From Paenibacillus sp. XY044 (GTDB taxonomy: Bacteria > Bacillota > Bacilli > Paenibacillales > Paenibacillaceae): 64,000 bases of DNA. The position numbers and the translations under genes are program-made. Position 1 is the stretch's first letter; each line of letters begins with the position of its first letter. Of the stretch, positions 8,384 through 16,720 are shown piece after piece. The DNA lies in assembly GCF_002257645.1 (NCBI RefSeq), contig NZ_NQMO01000006.1:1-64000 (forward strand), read 5' to 3'. The notes beneath the pieces are model-generated. The model was not told the origin of the DNA. It worked only from the letters and a program-made list of their open reading frames with translations, and ran no database searches.

Positions 8384-9334
8384 ATGTCTGAGCAAATCTA
8401 CGTCGGTGTCGACTTGGGCGGAACGACCATTAAAGTGGGCATCTGCAATCAAGCGGGACAGCTGATTCAAACGTATGAAGGTCCCACGGAAACTGATAAA
8501 GGCGTCGATACGGTTATCAACAATATTGAGAAATATGTGCGCCATATCGTTGAGCAGTCCCCATACAGCTGGGATCAGCTGGCGGGTGTCGGGGCCGGGG
8601 TTGCCGGATTTACGAACGTCCGTGAAGGGATCATCATCCTCGCGCCGAACGTAGGTTTCCGGGATGTACCGATTCGTTCCATTCTGGAGCAGAAAATTGG
8701 CAAGCCGATCAAAATAGATAATGACGCGAACGTTGCTGCCCTCGGAGAGGCTTGGAGCGGTGCCGGACGCGGCATCGACAACTGCGTATGCTATACGCTC
8801 GGAACCGGCGTAGGCGGCGGTATCATTATTAACGGCCGAATCTATCAAGGCTTCTCCGGACTGGCCGGCGAGCTGGGACATATCTCCGTCGTCCCTGATC
8901 TGGAAGCCATCCAATGCGGATGCGGCAAAATGGGCTGTGTGGAGACCGTGTCTTCCGCAACAGGCATTATCCGTATGGCCCAAGATGCGGTGGAGCGCGG
9001 GGACCGCACTTCTCTGTCGATGGTTGAGAACATCGCGGCGAAGGAAGTCTTCGATGCGGCCAAAGCCGGCGACGAAGTGGCGCTGCGGATCGTGAACCGC
9101 GCCGCTTTCTACCTGGGCAAGTCCATGGCTGCGGTGGCGGCGATTCTGAATCCGGAAGTGTTCATTATCGGCGGCGGCGTATCCAAGGCCGGGGATATCT
9201 TGTTTAACGAAGTTCGTGAAGTGTATGCGAAGCTGACGCCGGAACCGCTGCAGCGAGGGGTGTCGATCCTTCCTGCCGAGCTCGGCAACGATGCGGGCAT
9301 CGTCGGCGCGGCCGGTTTGCTGCTCCGTTCGTAA
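8384..9334 (+). CDS. glcK: ROK-family glucokinase
   Basis: A cytosolic enzyme that phosphorylates glucose to glucose-6-phosphate with ATP. The 316 residues carry the N-terminal phosphate-binding motif VDLGGTTIKVG, the sugar-binding region FSGLAGELGHISV and the ROK zinc motif CGCGKMGCVETV. AAGGTGG stands eight bases before ATG 8384, so this start is preferred over GTG 8372. It has its own promoter. The next genes on the same strand are rapZ, yvcK and whiA, 97 bases downstream. Confidence 0.93.
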   Translation: MSEQIYVGVDLGGTTIKVGICNQAGQLIQTYEGPTETDKGVDTVINNIEKYVRHIVEQSPYSWDQLAGVGAGVAGFTNVREGIIILAPNVGFRDVPIRSILEQKIGKPIKIDNDANVAALGEAWSGAGRGIDNCVCYTLGTGVGGGIIINGRIYQGFSGLAGELGHISVVPDLEAIQCGCGKMGCVETVSSATGIIRMAQDAVERGDRTSLSMVENIAAKEVFDAAKAGDEVALRIVNRAAFYLGKSMAAVAAILNPEVFIIGGGVSKAGDILFNEVREVYAKLTPEPLQRGVSILPAELGNDAGIVGAAGLLLRS

Positions 9335-9431
9335 ACAGATCCGGTGGGTCGCCCACAGGTTAAGATGATGGGTGACCTGGGTATACCTTAGTAATAACAG
9401 GCCCATATTCCACTAAGGGAGGGGAAAGCTG

Positions 9432-10331
9432 ATGCTGGAAGAGAATAACACTGCGTCGGCCATGGCCACCCTGATCATTATTACAGGCATGTCGGGGGCG
9501 GGTAAATCCTTGGCCGTACGAAGCTTGGAGGATTTGGGATTTTTCTGCGTGGATAATTTACCGCCGGTGCTCATTCCCAAATTTGCGGAACTGATTGAAC
9601 AATCGAAGGGGAAAATCGCCAAGGTGGCGCTGGTCATTGACCTGCGCGGCCGGGAATTCTTTACGGCCTTATCCGAATCATTGAATTATATTAAGGATCA
9701 TTTCACGATTCATTGCGAAATTCTGTTTCTGGAGGCCACCGATTCGGTCCTCGTGCAGCGTTACAAGGAGACCCGCCGGCGGCATCCGCTTGCGCCGGAG
9801 GGCATGCCGCTGGACGGCATCCGGCTGGAGCGCAAAATGCTGGAGGAGCTCAAGAGCTCGGCTACGGTGGTGCTCGACACGAGCAGTATGAAGCCGGGAC
9901 AATTGAAGGACAAAATTATCTCCAGATTTTCCCACTTGGAAAGCAATACCCTTTCGGTCAACGTAACCTCATTCGGATTTAAGTACGGTATTCCGATCGA
10001 TGCCGATCTGATTTTTGACGTCCGCTTTCTTCCGAATCCCCACTATGTGGATAGCCTGCGTCCACACACCGGTCAGGACAGCGATGTGTATGACTATGTC
10101 ATGAAGTGGCCCGAAACCCAGGCGTTTCTGACGAAACTGCTGGATATGCTGCATTTCTTGATTCCCCAATACCGTAAGGAAGGCAAGAGCCAGGTGATCA
10201 TCGGCATCGGCTGTACCGGCGGAAAGCACCGCTCGGTGGCGATCGCCGAGTACCTGGGCAAAATGCTGGGAGCCAGCGAGACCGAGACGGTCTCCGTCAG
10301 CCATCGGGATTCCGAACGTGATCGGCATTAA
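9432..10331 (+). CDS. rapZ: RNase adapter / nucleotide-binding protein RapZ (YvcJ)
   Basis: A P-loop protein of 299 residues (about 290 is usual). The Walker A motif is GMSGAGKS near residue 20, the conserved FCVDNLPPVL follows, and the C-terminal domain carries GIGCTGGKHRSVAIAEYL. In enterobacteria RapZ controls glucosamine-6-phosphate synthase through small RNAs; in B. subtilis YvcJ binds nucleotides and affects competence, and its detailed role is open. It is followed after five bases by yvcK, the usual neighbour in Bacillota. Confidence 0.96.
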   Translation: MLEENNTASAMATLIIITGMSGAGKSLAVRSLEDLGFFCVDNLPPVLIPKFAELIEQSKGKIAKVALVIDLRGREFFTALSESLNYIKDHFTIHCEILFLEATDSVLVQRYKETRRRHPLAPEGMPLDGIRLERKMLEELKSSATVVLDTSSMKPGQLKDKIISRFSHLESNTLSVNVTSFGFKYGIPIDADLIFDVRFLPNPHYVDSLRPHTGQDSDVYDYVMKWPETQAFLTKLLDMLHFLIPQYRKEGKSQVIIGIGCTGGKHRSVAIAEYLGKMLGASETETVSVSHRDSERDRH

Positions 10332-10345
10332 AGAGAGTGGAAGTG

Positions 10346-11332
10346 ATGACAGTGGCAGAACAAAGAAGTGAACGTCCGCGGATCGTCGTGATGGGCGGGG
10401 GCACCGGACTGTCGGTCATGCTCCGGGGACTGAAGGAAATGCCGCTAGACATCACGGCTGTCGTCACCGTAGCAGACGATGGAGGGAGTTCAGGCATCCT
10501 TCGCAGCGAGCTGCAGATGCCCCCGCCAGGGGACATCCGGAACGTCCTGACGGCATTGGCCGACGTGGAGCCGCTGCTGTCGGAAATGCTGAGATACCGG
10601 TTCTCCAGCGGTTCTGGCCTTGCCGGGCACAGCTTGGGGAACCTGATTTTGGCAGCCATGACCGACATCAGCGGCGATTTTGTGACGGCTGTGCGTGAGC
10701 TCAGCCGCGTTTTTGCCGTGCGGGGGCGGGTGCTTCCTGCGGCGGGCGAAGCCGTTATCCTGAAGGCGGAGATGGAGGACGGCACCGTCGTGACCGGCGA
10801 GTCGAAAATTCCGGAAGCCGGCGGGCGGATCAAGCGGGTGTTTCTGGAGCCGGCCCATGTCGAGCCGCTTCCGGAAGCGACCGAGGCCATCCGGGAGGCG
10901 GATGCCATCCTGATCGGCCCGGGAAGTCTATATACTAGCATTCTGCCGAACCTGCTCGTTCCGAAGCTGGCTGAAGCGGTCATGTCCTCGGATGCGATCA
11001 AGATTTTCGTGTGCAACGTCATGACGCAGCCCGGTGAGACGGACGGTTACAGCGTAAGCGACCATCTTCAGGCGGTATACGACCATGTCGGTAAGCATCT
11101 GTTCGATTATGTCATCGTGAACAGCGGCGAAATTCCGCCCCAGGTGCAGGACAAATACGCCGAGAAGGGCGCGAAACCAGTAGAGCTCGATTACGACGAG
11201 GTCACGAGTCTTGGCTATAAGGTCATTGCCGATACGCTGGTCCTGTTCCGGACTTATTTGCGCCATGACTCCGACAAGCTGAGCAGACATATTTACCAGT
11301 TGGTTCAAAATTGGATTAAACGAAAGAGGTGA
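10346..11332 (+). CDS. yvcK: Gluconeogenesis factor YvcK/GlmR
   Basis: A cytosolic UDP-sugar-binding protein of 328 residues in the CofD/UPF0052 family, needed in B. subtilis for growth on gluconeogenic carbon sources and for directing carbon into cell-wall precursors. The family motifs are visible: VMGGGTGLSVMLRGL, VVTVADDGGSSG and GPGSLYTSILPNLLV. ATG 10346 is placed eight bases after AAAGAGAG; an in-frame GTG at 10337 is the alternative. Its stop lies six bases before the whiA start, which suggests translational coupling. Confidence 0.95.
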   Translation: MTVAEQRSERPRIVVMGGGTGLSVMLRGLKEMPLDITAVVTVADDGGSSGILRSELQMPPPGDIRNVLTALADVEPLLSEMLRYRFSSGSGLAGHSLGNLILAAMTDISGDFVTAVRELSRVFAVRGRVLPAAGEAVILKAEMEDGTVVTGESKIPEAGGRIKRVFLEPAHVEPLPEATEAIREADAILIGPGSLYTSILPNLLVPKLAEAVMSSDAIKIFVCNVMTQPGETDGYSVSDHLQAVYDHVGKHLFDYVIVNSGEIPPQVQDKYAEKGAKPVELDYDEVTSLGYKVIADTLVLFRTYLRHDSDKLSRHIYQLVQNWIKRKR

Positions 11333-11337
11333 GTCCC

Positions 11338-12267
11338 GTGTCGTTTGCGGCGCTGACTAAAAAAGAACTGACCATGATCGAAGCAGAGCCCTGCTGCGAA
11401 AAGGCTGAATTGTCGGCACTGATCCGGATGAACGGGGCTGTCCAGCTTTCCAATAAGAAGGTTATTCTGGATATATCGACAGAGAATGCTGCCATCGCCA
11501 GACGTATATACACATTGATCAAAAAGCATTTTCAAGCGCATACCGAGCTCCTTGTGCGTAAAAAGATGCGTTTGAAGAAAAATAATGTGTACATCGTACG
11601 TATTCCAGCACAGGTTCAGGAAATACTGAAGGAGCTGAAGATTGTCTCCGAGGGCTTCCTGTTCACCTCGCATATTCATCCGGATTTGGTCCGCAAACCA
11701 TGCTGCAAAGGGGCGTATTTACGTGGTGCCTTTATGGCAGGAGGCTCCGTGAACAATCCGGAAGGATCGTCTTACCATCTTGAAATCGCCTCGATGTATG
11801 AGGAGCACTGCCAGGCCCTGGTAGATCTCGCCAATGAATTTCATTTGAACGCCCGTTGTATAGAGCGGAAGAAGGGGTTCATACTGTATATTAAGGAAGG
11901 CGAGAAGATCATTGAATTTTTGAGCCTGATTGGGGCCCATCAGGCCTTGTTCAAATTCGAGGACGTGCGGATTATGCGGGATATGCGGAATTCCGTTAAC
12001 CGGATCGTGAACTGTGAAACCGCGAATTTGAACAAGACAATCGGCGCCGCCGTCCGGCAAATCGACAACATCAAGCTGCTCCAGAAGGAAGTGGGTCTTG
12101 ATAACCTGCCAGACAAACTCCGGGAAGTGGCCGAAGTGAGACTGGCCCATCCCGATATGAACCTGAAGGAAGTCGGTGAACTGCTAAAGGGCACCGTCAG
12201 CAAATCCGGCGTGAACCACCGGTTGCGCAAGATCGACGAAATGGCTGAGAAGATTCGTGGGGTCTGA
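11338..12267 (+). CDS. whiA: DNA-binding protein WhiA
   Basis: A 309-residue protein with an N-terminal degenerate LAGLIDADG homing-endonuclease-like fold (YLRGAFMAGGSVNNP) and a C-terminal helix-turn-helix (LKEVGELLKGTVSKSGVNHRLRK). In streptomycetes it is a sporulation regulator; in Bacillota it binds the chromosome and affects division and segregation. The start is taken as GTG 11338 (SFAALTKKELT, like other WhiA proteins), six bases after GAGGTG; the open frame begins three codons earlier at a GTG inside the ribosome binding site. Confidence 0.95.
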   Translation: MSFAALTKKELTMIEAEPCCEKAELSALIRMNGAVQLSNKKVILDISTENAAIARRIYTLIKKHFQAHTELLVRKKMRLKKNNVYIVRIPAQVQEILKELKIVSEGFLFTSHIHPDLVRKPCCKGAYLRGAFMAGGSVNNPEGSSYHLEIASMYEEHCQALVDLANEFHLNARCIERKKGFILYIKEGEKIIEFLSLIGAHQALFKFEDVRIMRDMRNSVNRIVNCETANLNKTIGAAVRQIDNIKLLQKEVGLDNLPDKLREVAEVRLAHPDMNLKEVGELLKGTVSKSGVNHRLRKIDEMAEKIRGV

Positions 12268-12292
12268 GCCTTTTTTCTTCTAGTTTCCTTCA

Positions 12293-12316
12293 TGGTATAA
12301 TGGTATAATGTTATAA
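12293..12316 (+). promoter_or_regulatory. Tandem extended -10 boxes before the HPr gene
   Basis: TGGTATAAT occurs twice, eight bases apart, followed by TTATAA after another seven to eight bases. Two have the extended TGn form, and no good -35 is visible. They sit 50-75 bases before the HPr-like gene. Confidence 0.55.
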
Positions 12317-12367
12317 AATGTGATGTGTGTGTGCTATACAGATTGATCTAATAGGGGGTAAGTTTCC

Positions 12368-12637
12368 ATGACAAAGCACCCGGTAGTTGTCCGTTTGAAA
12401 ACGGGTCTCCATGCCAGACCGGCAGCATTGTTCGTCCAAGAAGCGAATAAGTACTCGTCTGAAATTTTCGTGGAAAAAGATGATAAAAAGGTGAATGCCA
12501 AGAGTATCATGGGAATTATGAGCCTTGCCATTAGCTCGGGTACGGAAGTAAACATCAGTGCTGAAGGTGCGGACGCAGAGCAGGCTGTAACCGCTTTAGT
12601 CAACTTGGTGGGCAAAGAAGAGCTTGAAAACCAATAA
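12368..12637 (+). CDS. HPr-family phosphocarrier, Crh-like with His15
   Basis: An 89-residue HPr fold. The active region reads LKTGLHARPAALFVQEAN, so the EI-phosphorylated His15 is present, and S46 (AKSIMGIMSL), the site of HPr kinase, is also there. The flanking sequence and the location right after whiA match B. subtilis Crh, which has Gln in place of His15 and acts only in catabolite repression. This protein may therefore keep both the PTS transfer and the CcpA co-regulator roles. It is followed by a terminator. Confidence 0.92.
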   Translation: MTKHPVVVRLKTGLHARPAALFVQEANKYSSEIFVEKDDKKVNAKSIMGIMSLAISSGTEVNISAEGADAEQAVTALVNLVGKEELENQ

Positions 12638-12702
12638 TAAACAATTATAGAATGGGCCCTGCGGCTGCGAGTGATGCGGCGCGGAGGCCATTTTCTGCAC
12701 AA

Positions 12703-12743
12703 AGCAGTCCGTTTTCTCCTTCGGGAGAGCGGGCTGTTTTTTG
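12703..12743 (+). terminator. Terminator after the HPr-like gene
   Basis: CAGTCCG...TCTCC pairs with GGAGAGCGGGCTG around a TTCG tetraloop and is followed by six T. Confidence 0.85.
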
Positions 12744-12874
12744 CTGTATGGAGAAGTTTGGGACGATTTGGCTCTTATAAAAATAAATCCGGCATCCGAT
12801 ATCATAGCTATAGCCGTTCATATAGGTAACGGCAGCGGGGAAGCCCGGATTTCATTATAAAGAGGGGTCAACGT

Positions 12875-14419
12875 ATGGGGAAATGGAACAGTACCAAAAC
12901 CAACACCAACACAGATGATGCTGAAGGGTCGGGGAAAGGGCGCCGGCTGACGATTGCGGAGCGGGACGGGATGGGCAGAAACCGGATTCTGCTGATTGCG
13001 ATTCTGATCTCGACGCTGATGGCCGTATCCACGGTCAAGCTGGGAAGCCTCGACGATTTCACGAGTCTAACCAACCTGAGTTTCTTGATTGACTTGACGG
13101 TTCTGCTGACCATGGCGTACAGCCAATTCCGGCGTAAGTTTATTCACCAGGCGGCGGTTATTGCGATAACGGGTGTAGCTCTGACGATTCTGATCCAGGC
13201 ACTGGATTCCGCCAGTCCGAGCAGTTTGTTTTCCATATATTATTTGCTCGTTTTAGCGCTGATCACTTTGCGTCTCGTGTTAACTTCAATCACGATGCTG
13301 TACGGATTGGGGCTGATGCTCTATCTGTGCCTGCAAAAGGCCGATGCGGTTCAACTCGGAACCGGTTCCAAGGACGGACCGTCGGCGGTGATCATCATGT
13401 ATGTACTTGTCTGCGTTATGGTGTTCCTGCTGCTGCGGGTGACCCGGTCCTTGATGAACAATATGAGAGCGGCCAGTGACCAGACCGAGCAGCTGCTGGC
13501 CGAGCAGAAGGAGCAAAAGGAGCATGTGCTTGGCAGCGTGGCCGCGGTTACCGGCAACATCGACGATCTTACACAGGCGGTTGAGGACAACACGGCCTCT
13601 TTCCAGCAGATGAACGTCGCGTTTCAGGAAATATCGGGCGGGGCATCATCCCAGGTGGATTCGACCTATGCCATTAACGAATCCATCAAGCAGATGAATG
13701 AGATGATCAAACAGATGTCGGGTTCGACGGAAACGCTGCTGAAGCAGACGGGTACGGCAAACCGGCTGTCGGAATCCGGCAAGGACAAGGTGGAGCAGCT
13801 GAACGAAGCGATTATTGAATTCAAAGATGAAATCGGGGCCATGGCGCAGGATATCCAAAGCCTGACGGGCAAGGTTCACGAAACGACGCAGTTCAGCCAG
13901 ACCATTCAGGAGATTGCGAACCAGACCAACCTGCTGTCGCTGAATGCCAGCATTGAGGCGGCACGGGCAGGCGAGCAGGGCCAGGGCTTTGCCGTAGTCG
14001 CCCGGGAAATCCGCAAACTGGCGGAGGTCGCCTCGGATTCGGCGGAGAAAATTTCGGTCCAGCTTCACAGTTTCTCCGAATTGATGAACGATACCTTGAT
14101 GCGGATGGATCAGGTTGCGCAGCGGATGCAAAAGAGCAGTGAGATGACGCATGAAACGTACGGGGCCTTTGAATCCATTAAAGAGTCGGTGGCCGGACTG
14201 CTGCAGATTTCCAACGGGTACCGCGGATTACTTCAAGAAGTGGAGACGTTCTCGGGTTCTATTGACGAGTCCACCTCGCATCTCGCGTCGGTGAACGAGC
14301 AAACTTCGGCAACGCTGCAGGAGCTGTCGGCCACATTGCAGTCCCTCCTCGGTAACAATGAGCAAAGCTTGGCGGGCATCAAGGAAGCACAGAGCCACTT
14401 GAAAGCCATCGTCAGCTGA
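12875..14419 (+). CDS. Methyl-accepting chemotaxis-type protein with multi-span N-terminus and no HAMP
   Basis: A 514-residue signalling protein. The N-terminal 190 residues form five or six membrane segments with very short loops instead of the usual extracytoplasmic sensor. No HAMP domain is seen; the signalling domain follows directly after a short coiled coil. The conserved hairpin tip (EIANQTNLLSLNASIEAARA, about 346-365) is intact, so it should couple to CheA/CheW. The ligand may be a membrane state or small molecule (inference). It stands alone, with AAAGAGGGG before the ATG. Confidence 0.9.
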   Translation: MGKWNSTKTNTNTDDAEGSGKGRRLTIAERDGMGRNRILLIAILISTLMAVSTVKLGSLDDFTSLTNLSFLIDLTVLLTMAYSQFRRKFIHQAAVIAITGVALTILIQALDSASPSSLFSIYYLLVLALITLRLVLTSITMLYGLGLMLYLCLQKADAVQLGTGSKDGPSAVIIMYVLVCVMVFLLLRVTRSLMNNMRAASDQTEQLLAEQKEQKEHVLGSVAAVTGNIDDLTQAVEDNTASFQQMNVAFQEISGGASSQVDSTYAINESIKQMNEMIKQMSGSTETLLKQTGTANRLSESGKDKVEQLNEAIIEFKDEIGAMAQDIQSLTGKVHETTQFSQTIQEIANQTNLLSLNASIEAARAGEQGQGFAVVAREIRKLAEVASDSAEKISVQLHSFSELMNDTLMRMDQVAQRMQKSSEMTHETYGAFESIKESVAGLLQISNGYRGLLQEVETFSGSIDESTSHLASVNEQTSATLQELSATLQSLLGNNEQSLAGIKEAQSHLKAIVS

Positions 14420-14608
14420 TTCGTTCCTGCGGGCAAGAGATTATTTTACTAATATGTGCAACATTTAACAGTCCCCTACGTCTAGTAGACAAATACAGTT
14501 GGAAGGTAAGGGAGGCCGCGGAATGGCTGGACCATCGGGCTAAAGCGGTGTGCTTGCACTTTCGGCTATATGGATACACTGGAAGTAAAAAAAGGGAGGC
14601 TGAAGGTA

Positions 14609-15364
14609 ATGAAAACATGGCTGAAACCGGTAGGTTCCGTGCTGATCGCGGGAGCGCTGCTGGCCGGAGGCGCGGGCGTCACTGGACTGGGTGGTTCGAC
14701 CACCGTCTATGCGGATCAGGATGTGCAGCGCAATGTCATTAATGTTGTGGGCAAGGGTGAGATTTCGGTCAAACCGGATATCGCATACCTGTCGATCGGA
14801 GTGGATTCGCAGGCGGCGACGGCACAAAGCGCGCAGAAGGCAACGGCAGACAAAATCCAGAAGATCACCGCACTGCTGAAAGCGACATGGAAAATCGAAG
14901 ACAAGGACATCAAGAGCACAACTTTCTATGTGCAGCCTAACTACACTTACAACGAAAAAGATGGACAAAAGGTGACGGGCTACACCGCCCATCATACGCT
15001 GCAGGTTTCGTACCGCGACCTGTCCAAGGTTGGGCAGCTGCTTGACGCCGCTTCGAATGCGGGCGCCAACAACATTGAGAGCGTCCAGTTCTCCGTCGAG
15101 AACCGCGACCAATTTGAGGCACAAGTGATTGAGAAGGCGATGGCTAACGCCGACCTGAAAGCGGGCGCGATTGCCAAGGCCGCCAAGCGCCAGCTGGGAG
15201 CAGTTCTGGTCGTAAGCCAGGGCGATACGCAGAACCCGATCGTCTATGCCGAATCCTCCATGGCCAAGATGGATACGGCCAGCAGCGCCGGCAACGCCAC
15301 GTCGGTGGAGCCTGGTGAAGTGAAGGTATCGACGCAGCTGAGCGTGCAGTACGAAATGAAATAA
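14609..15364 (+). CDS. SIMPL-domain (DUF541) secreted protein
   Basis: An exported protein of 251 residues. It has a signal peptide (MKTWLKPVG..., cleavage likely near VYA-DQD) and a SIMPL domain of the YggE/BP26 family (VVGKGEISVKPDIAYLSIGV to the C-terminus). Members form oligomeric rings or channels in some bacteria, and their cellular role is unclear. ATG 14609 stands nine bases after AAAGGGAGG, so the in-frame ATG at 14570 is rejected. A strong terminator follows. Confidence 0.9.
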   Translation: MKTWLKPVGSVLIAGALLAGGAGVTGLGGSTTVYADQDVQRNVINVVGKGEISVKPDIAYLSIGVDSQAATAQSAQKATADKIQKITALLKATWKIEDKDIKSTTFYVQPNYTYNEKDGQKVTGYTAHHTLQVSYRDLSKVGQLLDAASNAGANNIESVQFSVENRDQFEAQVIEKAMANADLKAGAIAKAAKRQLGAVLVVSQGDTQNPIVYAESSMAKMDTASSAGNATSVEPGEVKVSTQLSVQYEMK

Positions 15365-15390
15365 ACACGGACCGATGTAGTCCGGGCCAA

Positions 15391-15434
15391 GCCGCCGTTT
15401 CGGGGAGAGATGTCCCTTGAAGCGGCGGTTTTTT
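15391..15434 (+). terminator. Terminator after the SIMPL gene
   Basis: GCCGCCGTTTC pairs with GAAGCGGCGG around a larger loop and is followed by TTTTTT. Confidence 0.9.
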
Positions 15435-15488
15435 GCGCAGATGTGGGTGCCTATCCCCCCTTTTCCAGCGGGAAACCACAGAAAAGTA

Positions 15489-15517
15489 TTGTACCATGGG
15501 TCAAAAAACGTTATAGT
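15489..15517 (+). promoter_or_regulatory. Promoter of the potABCD leader
   Basis: TTGTAC and TATAGT with a 17-base spacer. Transcription would start near 15524 and give a leader of about 225 bases before potA. Confidence 0.75.
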
Positions 15518-15542
15518 GAATATGCGAAATTTTGTACATGCA

Positions 15543-15636
15543 GCATAGATTGAACTAAAGTTTTGCATTGAACTTCTTGTTATAATGGCCTTACAGAGCC
15601 CTATAACATTCATTTCTTTAGTTCATTCTATATAGC
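15543..15636 (+). repeat. Palindromic leader element, family 2, copy B
   Basis: The outer arms ATAGATTGAACTAAAG and CTTTAGTTCATTCTAT pair; the inner arms TGTTATA and TATAACA pair around GGCCTTACAGAGCC. The copy at 32061 (inverted) has AACTCAAG/CTTGAGTT and TGTTGTA/TACAACA, so two stem positions have changed on both sides together. It lies in the pot leader, just after the promoter. Confidence 0.8.
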
Positions 15637-15692
15637 ACGAACAATTAACTCCCGTTAAAAAAACGGGGTAGACAAAGAATAATATGTTACCG

Positions 15693-15725
15693 AAAAAGCC
15701 ATACCCATGGATATGGCTTTTTTCT
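15693..15725 (+). terminator. Terminator-like hairpin in the potA leader (possible attenuator)
   Basis: AAAAAGCCATA pairs with TATGGCTTTTTT around CCCATGGA, 26 bases before the potA ATG and downstream of the promoter, with a smaller hairpin (CCCGTTAAAAAAACGGG, about 15651-15667) just before it. As it stands it would stop transcription before potA, so read-through control is likely. Confidence 0.7.
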
Positions 15726-15751
15726 TAGTAATGGATAAGGGGTTGATGCAT

Positions 15752-16720
15752 ATGATTGAACTTGTTCAAATTGAGAAGCATTTTGAAGGACAAGTTGTCG
15801 TGCATCCGCTGTCACTGAACATTGAAGAAGGGGAATTCCTGACTCTGCTCGGGCCTAGCGGCTGCGGTAAGACGACCATACTACGTATGATTGCGGGATT
15901 CGAACAGCCGACTCACGGCGAGATTATTCTGGAAGGGCAGAACGTCACGAAGCTCGCGCCCAATCAGCGGGACCTGAACCTGGTGTTTCAGCACTACGCG
16001 CTGTTCCCGCATATGACCGTCGGAGATAATATCGCCTTCGGCCTCAAAATGAAAAAACTGCCTCAGGCAGAACAAAAAGCACGGGTTGCTGAAGCCGTCC
16101 AGATGACGCAGCTTACCGCGCTTACTTCGCGTTATCCGCACCAGCTGTCCGGCGGACAGCAGCAGCGGGTGGCAATCGCGAGGGCCATCGCGAACAAGCC
16201 CAAGGTGCTCCTGCTCGACGAGCCGCTGGGCGCGCTGGATCTGCAGCTGCGCAAAAGCCTGCAGTCCGAGCTGAAGCATTTGCAGCGTTCGCTGGGCATC
16301 ACCTTTGTCTATGTCACGCATGACCAGGAAGAAGCGATGATGCTGTCCGACCGGATCGTGATCATGAACAACGGCAAGGTCGAACAGATTGGCACGCCGA
16401 AGGATATCTATGCCGCGCCGAAAACGCTTTTCGCCGCGACCTTCGTCGGAGAGAACAACATTTTCAGTTCCGGTTCCGAGTTGTTTGCCGTGCGGCCGGA
16501 GAAGCTGCACCCGAAACGGGAAACCGAAGGAGTCCGCAAGACCGGAGTAATTCAGGACGTATTGTATCTTGGCAACGTCCATAAGCTTACCGTCCAGCTC
16601 GATGGAGAACCGATGATGGTGACGATCGCACTGGACTTCGAAGATGAGACGGCCTGGAAGGTTGGGCAGCGGATCGGGGTGGACTGGAATCCGCGGGATG
16701 AGGTGGTTATCGGGGCATGA
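15752..16720 (+). CDS. potA: Spermidine/putrescine ABC transporter, ATP-binding subunit
   Basis: A 322-residue ATPase of the polyamine importer. Walker A is GPSGCGKTT (33-41), followed by the Q-loop (LVFQHYALFPHM), signature LSGGQQQRVAIARA, Walker B VLLLDEPLGALD, switch THDQEEA, and a shortened TOBE-type C-terminal domain (FAVRPEKLHPKRE to the end), so it is a little shorter than the 360-380 residues common for PotA. ATG 15752 stands nine bases after AAGGGG; ATG 15746 is too close. Its stop overlaps the potB start (ATGA). Confidence 0.94.
   Translation: MIELVQIEKHFEGQVVVHPLSLNIEEGEFLTLLGPSGCGKTTILRMIAGFEQPTHGEIILEGQNVTKLAPNQRDLNLVFQHYALFPHMTVGDNIAFGLKMKKLPQAEQKARVAEAVQMTQLTALTSRYPHQLSGGQQQRVAIARAIANKPKVLLLDEPLGALDLQLRKSLQSELKHLQRSLGITFVYVTHDQEEAMMLSDRIVIMNNGKVEQIGTPKDIYAAPKTLFAATFVGENNIFSSGSELFAVRPEKLHPKRETEGVRKTGVIQDVLYLGNVHKLTVQLDGEPMMVTIALDFEDETAWKVGQRIGVDWNPRDEVVIGA

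Noticed and set aside
15543..15636. TATAAT inside element B as the pot promoter
   Set aside because: No suitable -35 at 16-18 bases; the TTGTAC-17-TATAGT pair upstream is better, and the sequence is part of a conserved stem.
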